Shown one piece after another: positions 14,344 through 22,030 of a DNA stretch of 26,164 nt. The stretch covers positions 1-26,164 of the forward strand of contig CAZZLK010000058.1 of NCBI GenBank assembly GCA_964655195.1, written 5' to 3'. Both the position numbers and the translations under genes were made by a program. Numbering within the stretch: the first letter of the stretch is position 1; each line of letters begins with the position of its first letter. Origin of the DNA: DUMJ01 sp964655195. Its GTDB lineage: Bacteria; DUMJ01. Under the pieces are notes generated by a model that saw nothing but the letters and a program-made list of their open reading frames with translations, did not search any database and was not told the DNA's origin.

Positions 14344-15426
14344 ATGCAATTTGTATGTAATAGGAAAGAATTGGAAAAGAAGGTTCAGATAGTGACAAGG
14401 ATTATCCCATCAAGAAGCACAAAAGATAGTCTAAGCTCTATCCTGATAAGGACAGAGATGCCAGATAAACTCTATCTATATGCAACGAACATAGAGATGA
14501 ACATAGAGACTATGATAACTTGTAAGACTGATGAATCTCAGAGTTTTCTTGTTTCTGCAAGATTGTTTAAAGATATCATAGATAGCCTCACTTCAGAATC
14601 AATAATTGGTATATTAGAGGATAAGACATTTACCATCAAAGCTGGAGAGACCGAGTATCATATACCAACTCAGAATCTGTTAGACTTTCCACTCCCGGAA
14701 GAGTTCCTACCTGAGAGAGAGATATTTATGAAATCGGAGATCCTTAAATCTGCTATAAGAAAGGTCTCTCCATTTGTAGATAAGAGTAACATAAGACCTG
14801 TATTGTCTGGGATATTTATAGAATCTAGAGGTGACGAGGTAAGATTAGTAGCTACCGATGCAAACAGACTAGCAGTTAAGAAGATCCACATAGAAGATAT
14901 CGGTAGCAGCGTAATACTTCCAGCCCTTAGTCTAGAAACATTTACCTCTGCAGATTTAGACGAGGATATAGTGATCGATTTTTCTAACTCCAAGGTGAGA
15001 CTTAGAAGTAAGGATATAACTCTGGTAACATCCATCATAGATGGGAACTTTCCACAATACGAAAGGGTAATACCTTCTGAGTTTGTGTCTACCATAAGAC
15101 TAGATAAAGAGATGCTAAGAGAATCAATAAAAAGGATATTACCTATCTCTAAAGAAGAGGATTATGCTGTCAAGTTCAGCATAAAGAAGGAAAAGTTGAT
15201 TCTGAGTTCCAGGTCTCCTATAGGTATCGTATTTGATGAATTATCTGTAGAGACGGAGGGAGATGAGATAGATGTGTTCTTTTCTGCCAACTATATAACA
15301 GAATTCCTTTCCGTAGGAGAAGGTATCGTTACAATAAGGATATCTGGAGAAAAAGATCCAGCCCTATTTACCTTTGATAGTGACCCTGACTTTATATATG
15401 TAACAATGCCGATGGAGGCAGAATGA
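14344..15426 (+). CDS. dnaN: DNA polymerase III sliding clamp (beta subunit)
   Basis: DnaN is the ring-shaped clamp that holds polymerase III and many repair enzymes on DNA. It has 360 residues, normal for the family, with three repeated clamp domains of about 120 residues. Recognisable segments are the start MQFVCNRKELEKKVQIVTRIIP, RPVLSGIFIE in the domain 2 start, VATDANRLAVKK, and the C-terminal end DPDFIYVTMPM, close to the family's YVVMPM end that forms part of the partner-binding pocket. AGGAGG lies about eight bases before the ATG. Its stop overlaps the start of the S4-domain gene by four bases. Intact. Confidence 0.98.
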   Translation: MQFVCNRKELEKKVQIVTRIIPSRSTKDSLSSILIRTEMPDKLYLYATNIEMNIETMITCKTDESQSFLVSARLFKDIIDSLTSESIIGILEDKTFTIKAGETEYHIPTQNLLDFPLPEEFLPEREIFMKSEILKSAIRKVSPFVDKSNIRPVLSGIFIESRGDEVRLVATDANRLAVKKIHIEDIGSSVILPALSLETFTSADLDEDIVIDFSNSKVRLRSKDITLVTSIIDGNFPQYERVIPSEFVSTIRLDKEMLRESIKRILPISKEEDYAVKFSIKKEKLILSSRSPIGIVFDELSVETEGDEIDVFFSANYITEFLSVGEGIVTIRISGEKDPALFTFDSDPDFIYVTMPMEAE

Positions 15427-15644
15427 AAGAGGTCTACATATTCACAGATACCATAACATTGGGGCAGTTTTTGAAGTGGGCAAATGTTGTTCAGACTGGA
15501 GGATCAGCTAAGGTACTTATACAGCAGGGCCTTGTTTCTGTAAATGGTAAGATAGAAACGCAGAGGGGTAAAAAATTAAAGGAAAACGACATAGTAAGCA
15601 TTAAAGGGATCGGTGATTTTATTGTAAAGAGAAAGACCTTATGA
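15423..15644 (+). CDS. S4-domain RNA-binding protein (YaaA/RlbA type)
   Basis: A small RNA-binding protein of 73 residues consisting almost only of an S4 domain: ITLGQFLKWANVVQTGGSAKVLIQQGLVSVNGKIETQRGKKL in outline (about residues 11-52), followed by a short beta segment. The same gene sits between dnaN and recF in Bacillus (yaaA, also called rlbA), where a role in ribosome biogenesis has been proposed. Start and stop overlap dnaN and recF by four bases each, so translation is coupled across the three genes. Confidence 0.9.
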   Translation: MKEVYIFTDTITLGQFLKWANVVQTGGSAKVLIQQGLVSVNGKIETQRGKKLKENDIVSIKGIGDFIVKRKTL

Positions 15645-16723
15645 TACTCGATAGTCTTGAACTTCTCTCTTACAGAAATTATTCTCATATCTTATTAAGA
15701 TTCAATCCCCATCTTAATATGCTTGTCGGTCCTAACGGGGCAGGAAAGACAAACCTTCTTGAAGCTATATATCTTCTATCCACTGGTGAGCTAAGAAGAG
15801 GAAAGAGAGATACTGATGCTATAAAGTGGAACGAATCATTTACCTGGATTAGAGGAGAGGTATACTATGATGATGGAAGGACCTCAAAATTGGTAACTCA
15901 GATAAGAATCGAGGGGGAGAAGGCATTTTCTATAAATGGTAAGATAGTTCCTCTCAAGAGATATCTTGGGGCATTCTATGTTGTTTCAATCTTTGACGAC
16001 GACAAGGAGATAATAACAGGAGGACCTGATAAAAGAAGGGATTTCCTTGATGACTTTGTTACAAACATAGACCCTGAGTACCACTTTATACTGGATAGAT
16101 ATAGAAATGTGCTGATTAGACGAAACAGAATATTAAGGACAAAGGATATCGATAGGAGGCTTTTAGACTCACTCACAGAGTTATTGATTGAACTTGGAGA
16201 GAAGATAATGAGGGGTAGATACAGTGCTATATCTATATACAATAGATATCTTGAGAGAGAGGGAGATAGATTTGGAATCAGTGTAAAGATAGAGTCCTCT
16301 TATCTTACGGGAAATATTGATGAGAGCATAAAGATATATAAAGAAAGATTTAACTCATCAAGAACGAAGGAAGAAGCGCTGGGGTTAACAATTGTCGGTC
16401 CACATAGAGAGGACATTCTTATAAAGGTAAATGGTAGAGACAGTAGGAGTTTCGCATCCAATGGCGAGATACAGATAATACTCTTTCTATTAAAGATTAC
16501 CCAGTTAGAGGTTATAAGAGAGATAAAGGGATACAAGCCAGTATTCATAATAGATGAATTTTTAAATAGGCTGGACAGTAGAAATAGCAGGATTATAATA
16601 GATGTAATAGCAGAAAAGTCTCCACAGCTCTTTGTCTCTATGATCTCTAAGAGAGAGATTGGGATTCAGGGGACTGTATTTAACATAGATGGAGGAGAGG
16701 TCATCAATGAAGAGACTCTCTAG
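15641..16723 (+). CDS. recF: DNA replication and repair protein RecF
   Basis: RecF helps load RecA at gapped DNA, with RecO and RecR. The 360 residues have the N-terminal SMC-like half LELLSYRNYSHILLRF and Walker A GPNGAGKTNLLEAIYLLS (from residue 30). The C-terminal half has IVGPHREDILI, a Walker B-like FIIDEFLNRLD and a D-loop. The ABC signature position reads SNGEIQIILFLLK, which departs from the SxGQxR-type pattern of most RecF. The Walker B acidic pair is DE rather than the common DD. Both could be lineage variation. Overlaps the S4 gene by four bases; the dciA-like gene starts inside its last codons. Confidence 0.93.
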   Translation: MILDSLELLSYRNYSHILLRFNPHLNMLVGPNGAGKTNLLEAIYLLSTGELRRGKRDTDAIKWNESFTWIRGEVYYDDGRTSKLVTQIRIEGEKAFSINGKIVPLKRYLGAFYVVSIFDDDKEIITGGPDKRRDFLDDFVTNIDPEYHFILDRYRNVLIRRNRILRTKDIDRRLLDSLTELLIELGEKIMRGRYSAISIYNRYLEREGDRFGISVKIESSYLTGNIDESIKIYKERFNSSRTKEEALGLTIVGPHREDILIKVNGRDSRSFASNGEIQIILFLLKITQLEVIREIKGYKPVFIIDEFLNRLDSRNSRIIIDVIAEKSPQLFVSMISKREIGIQGTVFNIDGGEVINEETL

Positions 16724-17126
16724 TGTCCTTTTATCCTTGCCTCTACGTAGATATTCCCTTCTTCCAATAGTATGGAAGAAAGTAGTTGGTGATGATGTGG
16801 CTAAATTTGCTCACGTATCGTACTATAAAGATGGGGTACTTTATATAAACGTTCCTGCAGGTGTATGGGCTACCGAACTTTCTGCCTACTCCTCAGAGAT
16901 CATAGAGAGGCTGAAAAAGGAAGCTGATATACCCGTTAATGAGATAAAGTTTAAAGTCTATTCTTTTGATATCAGGTCTAAAGAGGAGTTAGACCTAGAT
17001 GATCTCACGGAGGATGATAGAAAGTATATAAATTCTATAGTCTCTAATGTGAAGTATCCGCAGATAAGAGAGTCGATATTCAAGATCATTGGGTATCATA
17101 TCTTAAGGAAGAGAAAAGGATTATAA
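16707..17126 (+). CDS. dciA: DUF721/DciA family protein, probable replicative-helicase operator
   Basis: DciA is the widespread bacterial protein that assists DnaB helicase loading where no DnaC/DnaI is present. The 139 residues show the DUF721 pattern: LPIVWKKVVGDDVAKFAHV, then DGVLYINVPAGVWATELSAYS, then VNEIKFKVYSFDIR (about residues 18-90), and a C-terminal helical tail. I chose ATG 16707 over the longer frame start at 16689 because GGAGGAGAGG (16691-16700) lies just before it. The gene overlaps the recF end by 17 nt and closes the dnaA-dnaN-S4-recF operon. Family call is good; helicase role is inferred from the family. Confidence 0.85.
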   Translation: MKRLSSVLLSLPLRRYSLLPIVWKKVVGDDVAKFAHVSYYKDGVLYINVPAGVWATELSAYSSEIIERLKKEADIPVNEIKFKVYSFDIRSKEELDLDDLTEDDRKYINSIVSNVKYPQIRESIFKIIGYHILRKRKGL

Positions 17127-17162
17127 GATAGTTTATTAGGTTTCTTAATCAACTTTTCTCTC

Positions 17163-17191
17163 TTGTAAATTCCTCTTCTTTGTGATAAATT
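17163..17191 (+). promoter_or_regulatory. Candidate promoter for tRNA-Ser
   Basis: TTGTAA (17163-17168) and TAAATT (17186-17191) are spaced by 17 bp. The predicted start, about 17198, is five bases before the mature tRNA 5' end. No terminator separates the replication operon from this point, so read-through could also occur. Confidence 0.45.
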
Positions 17192-17202
17192 TATATCTGT
17201 AT

Positions 17203-17294
17203 GGAGAGGTGGCTGAGTGGACTAAGGCGCTCGCCTGGAGAGCGAGTGGGCAGTAAAACCTGCCCCGTGGGTTCGAATCCCACCCTCTCCGCCA
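17203..17294 (+). tRNA. tRNA-Ser (GGA), CCA encoded
   Basis: The acceptor stem GGAGAGG (17203-17209) pairs with CCTCTCC (17284-17290), followed by discriminator G and an encoded CCA (17292-17294). The anticodon stem CTCGC/GCGAG encloses the loop CTGGAGA with anticodon GGA at 17237-17239, which reads UCC/UCU serine codons. A long class II variable arm GGGCAG-TAAAA-CTGCCC and the T-loop GTTCGAATCC are present; the G18-G19 D-loop pair and long variable arm are the serine identity features. It ends 13 nt before the SRP RNA stem. Confidence 0.97.
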
Positions 17295-17307
17295 TATTAG
17301 AAAATTC

Positions 17308-17588
17308 CCGGCTGTGCTAGGTGGGGAGTTAGCGGTGCCCTGAACCTGCAACCCGCTATAGCAGGGCTGAATTCCCTCCTTGAGGTTGGGTTGGTGCAGG
17401 CAATTTTATGTAGGACAGCGATGAAGACTAGGCCCTATACAACGGAGACCTACGAACCCCGCCAGGTCCGGAAGGAAGCAACGGTAAGTAGTCATCTCCG
17501 TGTGATATAGGACTACCTAGTCGGAGCTGTTTCTACATAAAAACCTGTGTCAGCCTTAATCGATTGGAGGGTGCACAGCCGGTTTTTT
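17308..17588 (+). ncRNA. ffs: Signal recognition particle RNA, long form with Alu domain
   Basis: This RNA, with protein Ffh, targets nascent membrane proteins. The terminal helix CCGGCTGTGC (17308-17317) pairs perfectly with GCACAGCCGG (17573-17582). The 5' part has the Alu-domain signature GGTGGGGAGTTAGCGGT and a CCTGCAACCCGCT segment close to Bacillus scRNA. Domain IV carries the invariant CAGGTCCGGAAGGAAGCA (from about 17463), where Ffh binds. Length is about 275 nt, the Firmicutes/Thermotogae-like long type rather than the 4.5S type. Order tRNA-Ser, SRP RNA, dnaX, ybaB, recR is the same as in Bacillus. Confidence 0.96.
17573..17588 (+). terminator. T-run after the SRP RNA terminal helix
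   Basis: The GC-rich 3' strand of the SRP RNA terminal helix is followed at once by TTTTTT (17583-17588). The pairing partner is 250 nt upstream, so it is an unusual, long-range version of an intrinsic terminator. dnaX starts only 22 nt later, with no clear promoter in between, so some read-through into dnaX seems necessary, unless dnaX has a promoter inside the RNA gene. Confidence 0.6.
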
Positions 17589-17610
17589 CTTAAAAGAGGT
17601 ATCTGGAGAT

Positions 17611-19068
17611 ATGAATTATGTAGCCTTGTATAGAAAGTGGAGATCACAGAAGTTTAGTGAGGTCGTAGGCCAGGAGCATATTGTAAGGGCTCTTTCTAAC
17701 GCAATAAAGATGGGTTGGATTTCTCATGCCTATCTATTTGCAGGTCCAAGAGGGACAGGAAAGACCACTGTAGCGAGGATATTTGCAAAGGCTTTAAATT
17801 GTAGAGAGGGACCTACCGTAGATCCGTGTAACAAGTGTGACCAGTGTATCTCCATCCAACAGGGGACATCCTTGGATGTTATAGAACTGGATGCAGCTAG
17901 TAATAGAGGTATAGATGAGATAAGGAATCTTAGAGAACAGACTAGATTTGTCCCTATGGGAGGAAGATACAGGGTCTTTATAATAGATGAGGCTCATATG
18001 CTGACCCAAGAAGCGTTTAATGCTCTTTTGAAGACATTGGAGGAACCACCTCCTGGAATAATGTTTATACTGGCTACCACTGATCCGCAGAAGATTCCCC
18101 CAACCATAATATCGAGATGTCTAAGATTTGATTTTCGCAGAATTCCAGATGAACTTATAGAAAAGAGATTGGAAGAGATAGCTAGAGGAGAAAGTATAGA
18201 ATATGAAAAGGGTGCGCTGGAGATACTTGCAAGATATGCAGATGGATCTTTGAGGGATGCCCTGGCATATATGGAGGAGGCTATTCTATATGGAGGAGGT
18301 AGCTTAAAAGAGAAGGATGTGGTGGAATGCCTTGGGGTTCCTTCTTATATACAGATAAAGAAGTTCTTATTGGCAGTCTATAGAGGAGACATAAATAGAG
18401 GACTGGAAGTTATAGATGAAACGATGGAGAGTGGGGTAGACCCAAAGATATTTATAGATAACGTTATCTCTGAGCTAAAAGATATGGCTTTGAAATCAGA
18501 TAAGAGGCAGGAGATTAACTGGAGTTTGGATGAGATAGCAAGATGCATATCTACGATGGAAGATATTTCCCTTAAGCTCCGTTGGTATAGTTTCCCCAGA
18601 TTAGTTTTAGAGGTTGGACTGGTAAAGCTTATAAGTAACTTTAAGAAAGCTACAGTGATATCAGAGGTGCAGAAGCCTGAGATCCCTGTAATTGAATTAT
18701 CTGCAGATTTTGGTAAGATAAAGGACCTCTGGCCCTTATTCTTGGAGTCTGTAAGAAAAGAAAGTATACGCTTACATGCTATGCTTAGAGAATGTTTCCC
18801 TGTCTCATTTACAGATAATACACTGGTTATAGGGATAAGGGCAGGTTTCTCTTTCCACTATGAGTATCTTTCTAAGCAGGAGAATAGAAGAATCTTAGAG
18901 AAGGTATTCCATAGTCTTTTGAAGAGAGAAGTCAAGATTGAGTTTATAATGGGAGAAGATAAAGGTGATAAACTGAAAGCTACCGCTAATAAGGTAGCAG
19001 AAATGTTTAATGGTTCAATAATTACTACCGAACCCAAGAAGGAGGAAAAAGATGATGAAAATGGATAG
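17611..19068 (+). CDS. dnaX: DNA polymerase III subunit gamma/tau
   Basis: DnaX is the motor subunit of the clamp loader that opens the DnaN ring. The 485 residues show Walker A GPRGTGKTT (45-53), the zinc module with Cys 64, 73, 76 and 79, Walker B VFIIDEAH (122-129), sensor 1 LATTDPQKIPPTIISRC (about 154-170, including the SRC arginine finger), then domain III and a shorter C-terminal region. At this length it may be a gamma-like form with a limited tau tail. I find no seven-base slippery A-run of the E. coli or Thermus type, so programmed frameshifting is not supported. Its stop overlaps the ybaB start by 17 nt. Confidence 0.97.
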   Translation: MNYVALYRKWRSQKFSEVVGQEHIVRALSNAIKMGWISHAYLFAGPRGTGKTTVARIFAKALNCREGPTVDPCNKCDQCISIQQGTSLDVIELDAASNRGIDEIRNLREQTRFVPMGGRYRVFIIDEAHMLTQEAFNALLKTLEEPPPGIMFILATTDPQKIPPTIISRCLRFDFRRIPDELIEKRLEEIARGESIEYEKGALEILARYADGSLRDALAYMEEAILYGGGSLKEKDVVECLGVPSYIQIKKFLLAVYRGDINRGLEVIDETMESGVDPKIFIDNVISELKDMALKSDKRQEINWSLDEIARCISTMEDISLKLRWYSFPRLVLEVGLVKLISNFKKATVISEVQKPEIPVIELSADFGKIKDLWPLFLESVRKESIRLHAMLRECFPVSFTDNTLVIGIRAGFSFHYEYLSKQENRRILEKVFHSLLKREVKIEFIMGEDKGDKLKATANKVAEMFNGSIITTEPKKEEKDDENG

Positions 19069-19369
19069 AGGTAACATATTGAAACAGCTCCAGAAGATTC
19101 AGGATGATATGAAGAAGACTCAGGAGGAGCTTGCCAGTCAAGTCATCGAGGGAAGTGCTGGAGGAGGCAAGGTAGTGGTAAAGTGCAATGGTAATCAGGA
19201 AATCTTGGAGATCAAGATTGCAAAAGAAGTGGTAGACCCTGAAGATGTAGAGTTATTGGAGGACCTTGTATTGGCTGCTGTAAGAGACGCTTTAGAAAAA
19301 TCGAAGAGTCTTGCCGAAGAGAAGATGTCCGATTTTACTAAAAAATTTGGTATACCTGGCTTATTATAA
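19052..19369 (+). CDS. ybaB: Nucleoid-associated protein YbaB/EbfC family
   Basis: A small DNA-binding dimer of the YbaB/EbfC family that usually sits between dnaX and recR. It has 105 residues with the N-terminal helix LQKIQDDMKKTQEELASQ, the beta region VIEGSAGGGKVVVKCNGNQEI in outline, and the C-terminal helix with FGIPGLL. The family end GIPG is present. Three in-frame ATGs lie after GGAGG (19041-19045): 19052, 19055 and 19061. The second has the best spacing (nine bases), so the true start may be one codon later. Overlaps dnaX by 17 nt and recR by 1 nt, so all three are coupled. Confidence 0.94.
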   Translation: MMKMDRGNILKQLQKIQDDMKKTQEELASQVIEGSAGGGKVVVKCNGNQEILEIKIAKEVVDPEDVELLEDLVLAAVRDALEKSKSLAEEKMSDFTKKFGIPGLL

Positions 19370-19956
19370 TGACAGAGAGTTTTAACAGATTAGTTTCTGA
19401 GTTAGAGAAATTACCTGGAATAGGGCCCAAGCTAGCAGTTAGGATAGCCTATTATATATTCAAATCCCCTAAAGAGTCGGTTATAAGATTGATTCAATCC
19501 ATCAACGATGTAAAAGAAAAGGTGAAACCCTGTTCTATATGTTTTAATCTTACCGAGGGTGATGTATGTGATATATGTAAGGACCCTCAGAGGGACAGGT
19601 CTCTTGTATGTGTAGTTGAAGAACCTAAAGATATCATTCCCATCGAGAATACGCGTTCTTACAATGGCCTGTACCATGTCCTTATGGGTGCTATAGCTCC
19701 TCTTTCTGGGATAGGACCAAGAGATTTGACTATTGACGCCTTATTGGAGAGGATAAAGGATGGGGTAAAAGAGGTGATAATAGCTACAGATTTAAATGTA
19801 GAGGGAGAGACCACCGCAATCTATCTGAGCAAACTTCTCAAGCCGCTTGGGGTAAAGGTAACCAGGCTCGCCCAGGGCTTACCTACAGGATCAGAGATAG
19901 AGTATGCAGATGAGTTTACACTTAAAGAGGCAATCCTCTGGAGAAAACCAATCTGA
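19369..19956 (+). CDS. recR: Recombination mediator protein RecR
   Basis: RecR works with RecF and RecO in gap repair. The 195 residues contain a helix-hairpin-helix (about 10-25, LEKLPGIGPKLAVRIAYYI), the Cys4 zinc finger CSIC...CDIC (Cys 55, 58, 67, 70), and the Toprim domain starting LVCVVEEPKDIIPIE with later IIATDLNVEGETTAIYL. Length is normal. The ATG overlaps the ybaB stop by one base (TAATG). The recF gene is about 2.7 kb upstream on the same strand. Confidence 0.98.
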   Translation: MTESFNRLVSELEKLPGIGPKLAVRIAYYIFKSPKESVIRLIQSINDVKEKVKPCSICFNLTEGDVCDICKDPQRDRSLVCVVEEPKDIIPIENTRSYNGLYHVLMGAIAPLSGIGPRDLTIDALLERIKDGVKEVIIATDLNVEGETTAIYLSKLLKPLGVKVTRLAQGLPTGSEIEYADEFTLKEAILWRKPI

Positions 19957-19973
19957 AAGGAAGGGATGGACAA

Positions 19974-20657
19974 GTGATTAGTGAATGGAACAGAGTCTTG
20001 GTATTTGGGGCACATCCAGATGATGAAATCATTGGAGTAGGTGGAACAATAGCCAAATTAAGTAAAATGGGGAAAGAGGTATATGTAGTTACTTTTACAG
20101 CAGGTGAGACAGGATACTCGCGTCCTGAAGAGAAGACCAGTATAGCAGATACCAGAACTAAAGAGGCGCAGTTGAGTGATAAGACTCTGGGGATCAAAGA
20201 GAGGGTCATTTTAGGAAGACCTACTCAGGGCGTCGTAAATGACAGAGAGACCTATCAGGAATGTGTAAGACTTATCAGAAAGTATAAACCTGATGTGATA
20301 TTTACTCATTGGAACAGGGATAAACATAGAGATCATAGGGCAGTATCAGAAATTACTGAAGAAGCCTGGTGGAAGGCTCAGGAAAATGTACTGGCAGATA
20401 TGGGTACCCCCTGGAGGGCTAAAGAATTGTACTTCTATGAGGTAAATGAATTATTCACATTTCCATCGCTTCTTATAGATATTACAGACACGTTAGATGT
20501 TAAGCTAAAGGCTATGGAGACACAGAGCTCTCAGATGGATGTTCTGCCAAATATAATGCGGTATATAGAGGCTCTTGCACAGGTAAGAGGATATCTGAGA
20601 GGTTCAAAGTATGCTGAGGCTTTTCTATCTTCTTCATTTTTAGGGAGATTGGAGTAG
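19974..20657 (+). CDS. PIG-L/LmbE family zinc deacetylase (BshB-like)
   Basis: LmbE-like proteins are zinc-dependent N-deacetylases acting on GlcNAc-type substrates, including the bacillithiol (BshB) and mycothiol (MshB) pathway enzymes. The 227 residues have the AHPDDE metal motif (13-18), followed by GVGGTIA, and the second metal site in HWNRDKHRDH (112-121). The start is GTG at 19974 with an AAGGAAGG-type site about nine bases upstream; the earlier ATG at 19964 runs into a stop. It lies 17 nt after recR and 3 nt before the first prepilin gene. The substrate is not determinable: no bshA or bshC is in the window. Confidence 0.9.
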   Translation: MISEWNRVLVFGAHPDDEIIGVGGTIAKLSKMGKEVYVVTFTAGETGYSRPEEKTSIADTRTKEAQLSDKTLGIKERVILGRPTQGVVNDRETYQECVRLIRKYKPDVIFTHWNRDKHRDHRAVSEITEEAWWKAQENVLADMGTPWRAKELYFYEVNELFTFPSLLIDITDTLDVKLKAMETQSSQMDVLPNIMRYIEALAQVRGYLRGSKYAEAFLSSSFLGRLE

Positions 20658-20660
20658 TTT

Positions 20661-21125
20661 ATGGGGTTTACCCTAATAGAAGTGCTGGTAACTTTGTCTA
20701 TCATTAGTTTGATAGGTTTACTAAGTATCAATTCGTTCGATAAGATATTAGAGTATAATAATCTGAATACAAGTGCTATATTGCTTGCAAGAGATATAAA
20801 GATGTGTCAATATATTAGTATGGAGGAAGGGGTTCGAACTCAGATACTTTTGGATTTTTTGGAGAATAGATATCATCTTATAAAGGTAGAGAAGCTTCCA
20901 AAGGTATTTTCTACCTCTTATCTTAAAGACGGTATAAGCTTTTCCTGGACAAATTTCAGCAAGAAGCTCATAGAGTTTGATCCTGTAGGATGTCCAAATA
21001 TGAGCGACGTTGGGACTCCTGATAGGGGAGGCACAATAGCTATAAAGTCTATGAGTAACAGATATTTATATGTGATTATTACGCCGGTGACTGGGTATGT
21101 CAGAATATCAGAAAATCCACCTTAA
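20661..21125 (+). CDS. Prepilin-like protein, FimT/GspH type
   Basis: This 154-residue protein starts MGFTLIEVLVTLSIISLIG, a class III prepilin signal. The leader is only Met-Gly; cleavage after Gly 2 exposes Phe 1 of the mature protein, with the key Glu 5. The hydrophobic helix is followed by a soluble domain containing LLARDIKMCQYISMEEG and a WTNFSKKLIEFDPVGCPN segment with GGTIAIKS, the layout of FimT/GspH minor pilins. An ATG start directly at the cleavage motif, with GGAG upstream, is short but workable. It overlaps the next gene by 29 nt. Confidence 0.82.
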   Translation: MGFTLIEVLVTLSIISLIGLLSINSFDKILEYNNLNTSAILLARDIKMCQYISMEEGVRTQILLDFLENRYHLIKVEKLPKVFSTSYLKDGISFSWTNFSKKLIEFDPVGCPNMSDVGTPDRGGTIAIKSMSNRYLYVIITPVTGYVRISENPP

Positions 21126-21597
21126 TAGGGGTTTTACAATTATAGAGCTTATACTTGCTCTCCTTATTATAAGTCTAGTTATCGTAGGGATTTTAATGTT
21201 TTTCCCCACTTCTAGAAGAGCAACAGAAGAATCTGCGCTGAAGACAAGGATTGCTAACAGTGTAATTTCTGAGATTGAATTCGCAAAGGCTAAAGGCTAT
21301 AAGGGGTTAAAGAGTTTATTCGGTGACAGTAATGAACTTAAGGTAGAGTTGGATTTAAAGGGGGATATAGTAAGAGTCTATTACGATGATGTCTTAGCTC
21401 AGAATCCGGATCTAGATAAGATAAATACTACTTTAAATATTGATCCTTGGAAGTCATCGTTATCCAGTTTGGGTGTGGAAAAGGGTATAATAGAGATAAA
21501 GTCAGTGAGTGGGGTTGAGAATCTCCTCAGTGTTAAAGTCAGAGCTGAATGGGGTTCCGGGAAGAATTATGAGATTACTACATACATATCACTTTAG
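21097..21597 (+). CDS. Prepilin-like protein, PilV/GspI-like
   Basis: A prepilin of 166 residues: a 12-residue basic leader (MSEYQKIHLNRG), cleavage after Gly 12, then FTIIELILALLIISLVIVGI with Glu 5 of the mature form, then a soluble domain with LKTRIANSVISEIEFAKAKG. The position second in a run of three minor prepilin genes, and a segment resembling the GspI/PilV pattern, suggest that class, but the exact pseudopilin type is uncertain. Its ATG lies 29 nt inside the previous gene with only a weak GG-rich site, so coupling is likely. Confidence 0.78.
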   Translation: MSEYQKIHLNRGFTIIELILALLIISLVIVGILMFFPTSRRATEESALKTRIANSVISEIEFAKAKGYKGLKSLFGDSNELKVELDLKGDIVRVYYDDVLAQNPDLDKINTTLNIDPWKSSLSSLGVEKGIIEIKSVSGVENLLSVKVRAEWGSGKNYEITTYISL

Positions 21598-22021
21598 AGA
21601 TGGTTTTACACTGGTAGAGTTATTGGTTACTTTAGCAGTCTTTACATTTGTCATCGGAATTATATATGCCACATATAGTATGGGAATTTTTATGTGGAAG
21701 ACTACAGAGACTAAACTCTGGACTGTTCAAGAGGCAAGGATGTCTCTGGAGAGAATAATCAGAGAATCTAGGGGAGCAAAACAGGGAAGTGTAAAGATAG
21801 TATCTTCAGGGTTTGAATTCGAAAATATCGAGGGTGAAAAGATTTCTTTTGAAAAAAGTGGAGACAGGATTCTTAGAAAGGTAAATAATACTGGGAATAA
21901 TATTGTAGCTACTAATGTAAAGGATTTTAAGATAGAAAGTGCAGGTACTTCTTATAGGGTAGAAATTGTCTTTAATAATGACTATACTGTCTCGGGTATA
22001 TTTACCCCGAGGAATAAATGA
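21569..22021 (+). CDS. Prepilin-like protein, PilW/GspJ-like
   Basis: Using ATG at 21569, preceded by GGGAAG, gives 150 residues with a leader MRLLHTYHFRDG and the prepilin motif FTLVELLVTLAVFTFVIGI, including Glu 5. The longer frame start at 21509 would give an implausible 32-residue leader, so I reject it. The helix is followed by LWTVQEARMSLERIIRESRGAK, a pattern common in GspJ/PilW minor pilins, and a beta-rich end. It overlaps the previous gene by 29 nt and ends 9 nt before pilM. Confidence 0.8.
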   Translation: MRLLHTYHFRDGFTLVELLVTLAVFTFVIGIIYATYSMGIFMWKTTETKLWTVQEARMSLERIIRESRGAKQGSVKIVSSGFEFENIEGEKISFEKSGDRILRKVNNTGNNIVATNVKDFKIESAGTSYRVEIVFNNDYTVSGIFTPRNK

Positions 22022-22030
22022 GAGGTGGAT

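Noticed and set aside
18961..19070. Programmed frameshift in dnaX giving gamma and tau forms
   Set aside because: The only A-run near the 3' end is five bases in GGAAAAAG, and it overlaps the ybaB ribosome binding site; no slippery heptamer with a following stem is visible.
21509..21568. Longer N-terminus for the third prepilin gene
   Set aside because: It would place the prepilin cleavage site 32 residues in, with no ribosome binding site; ATG 21569 gives a normal 12-residue leader.
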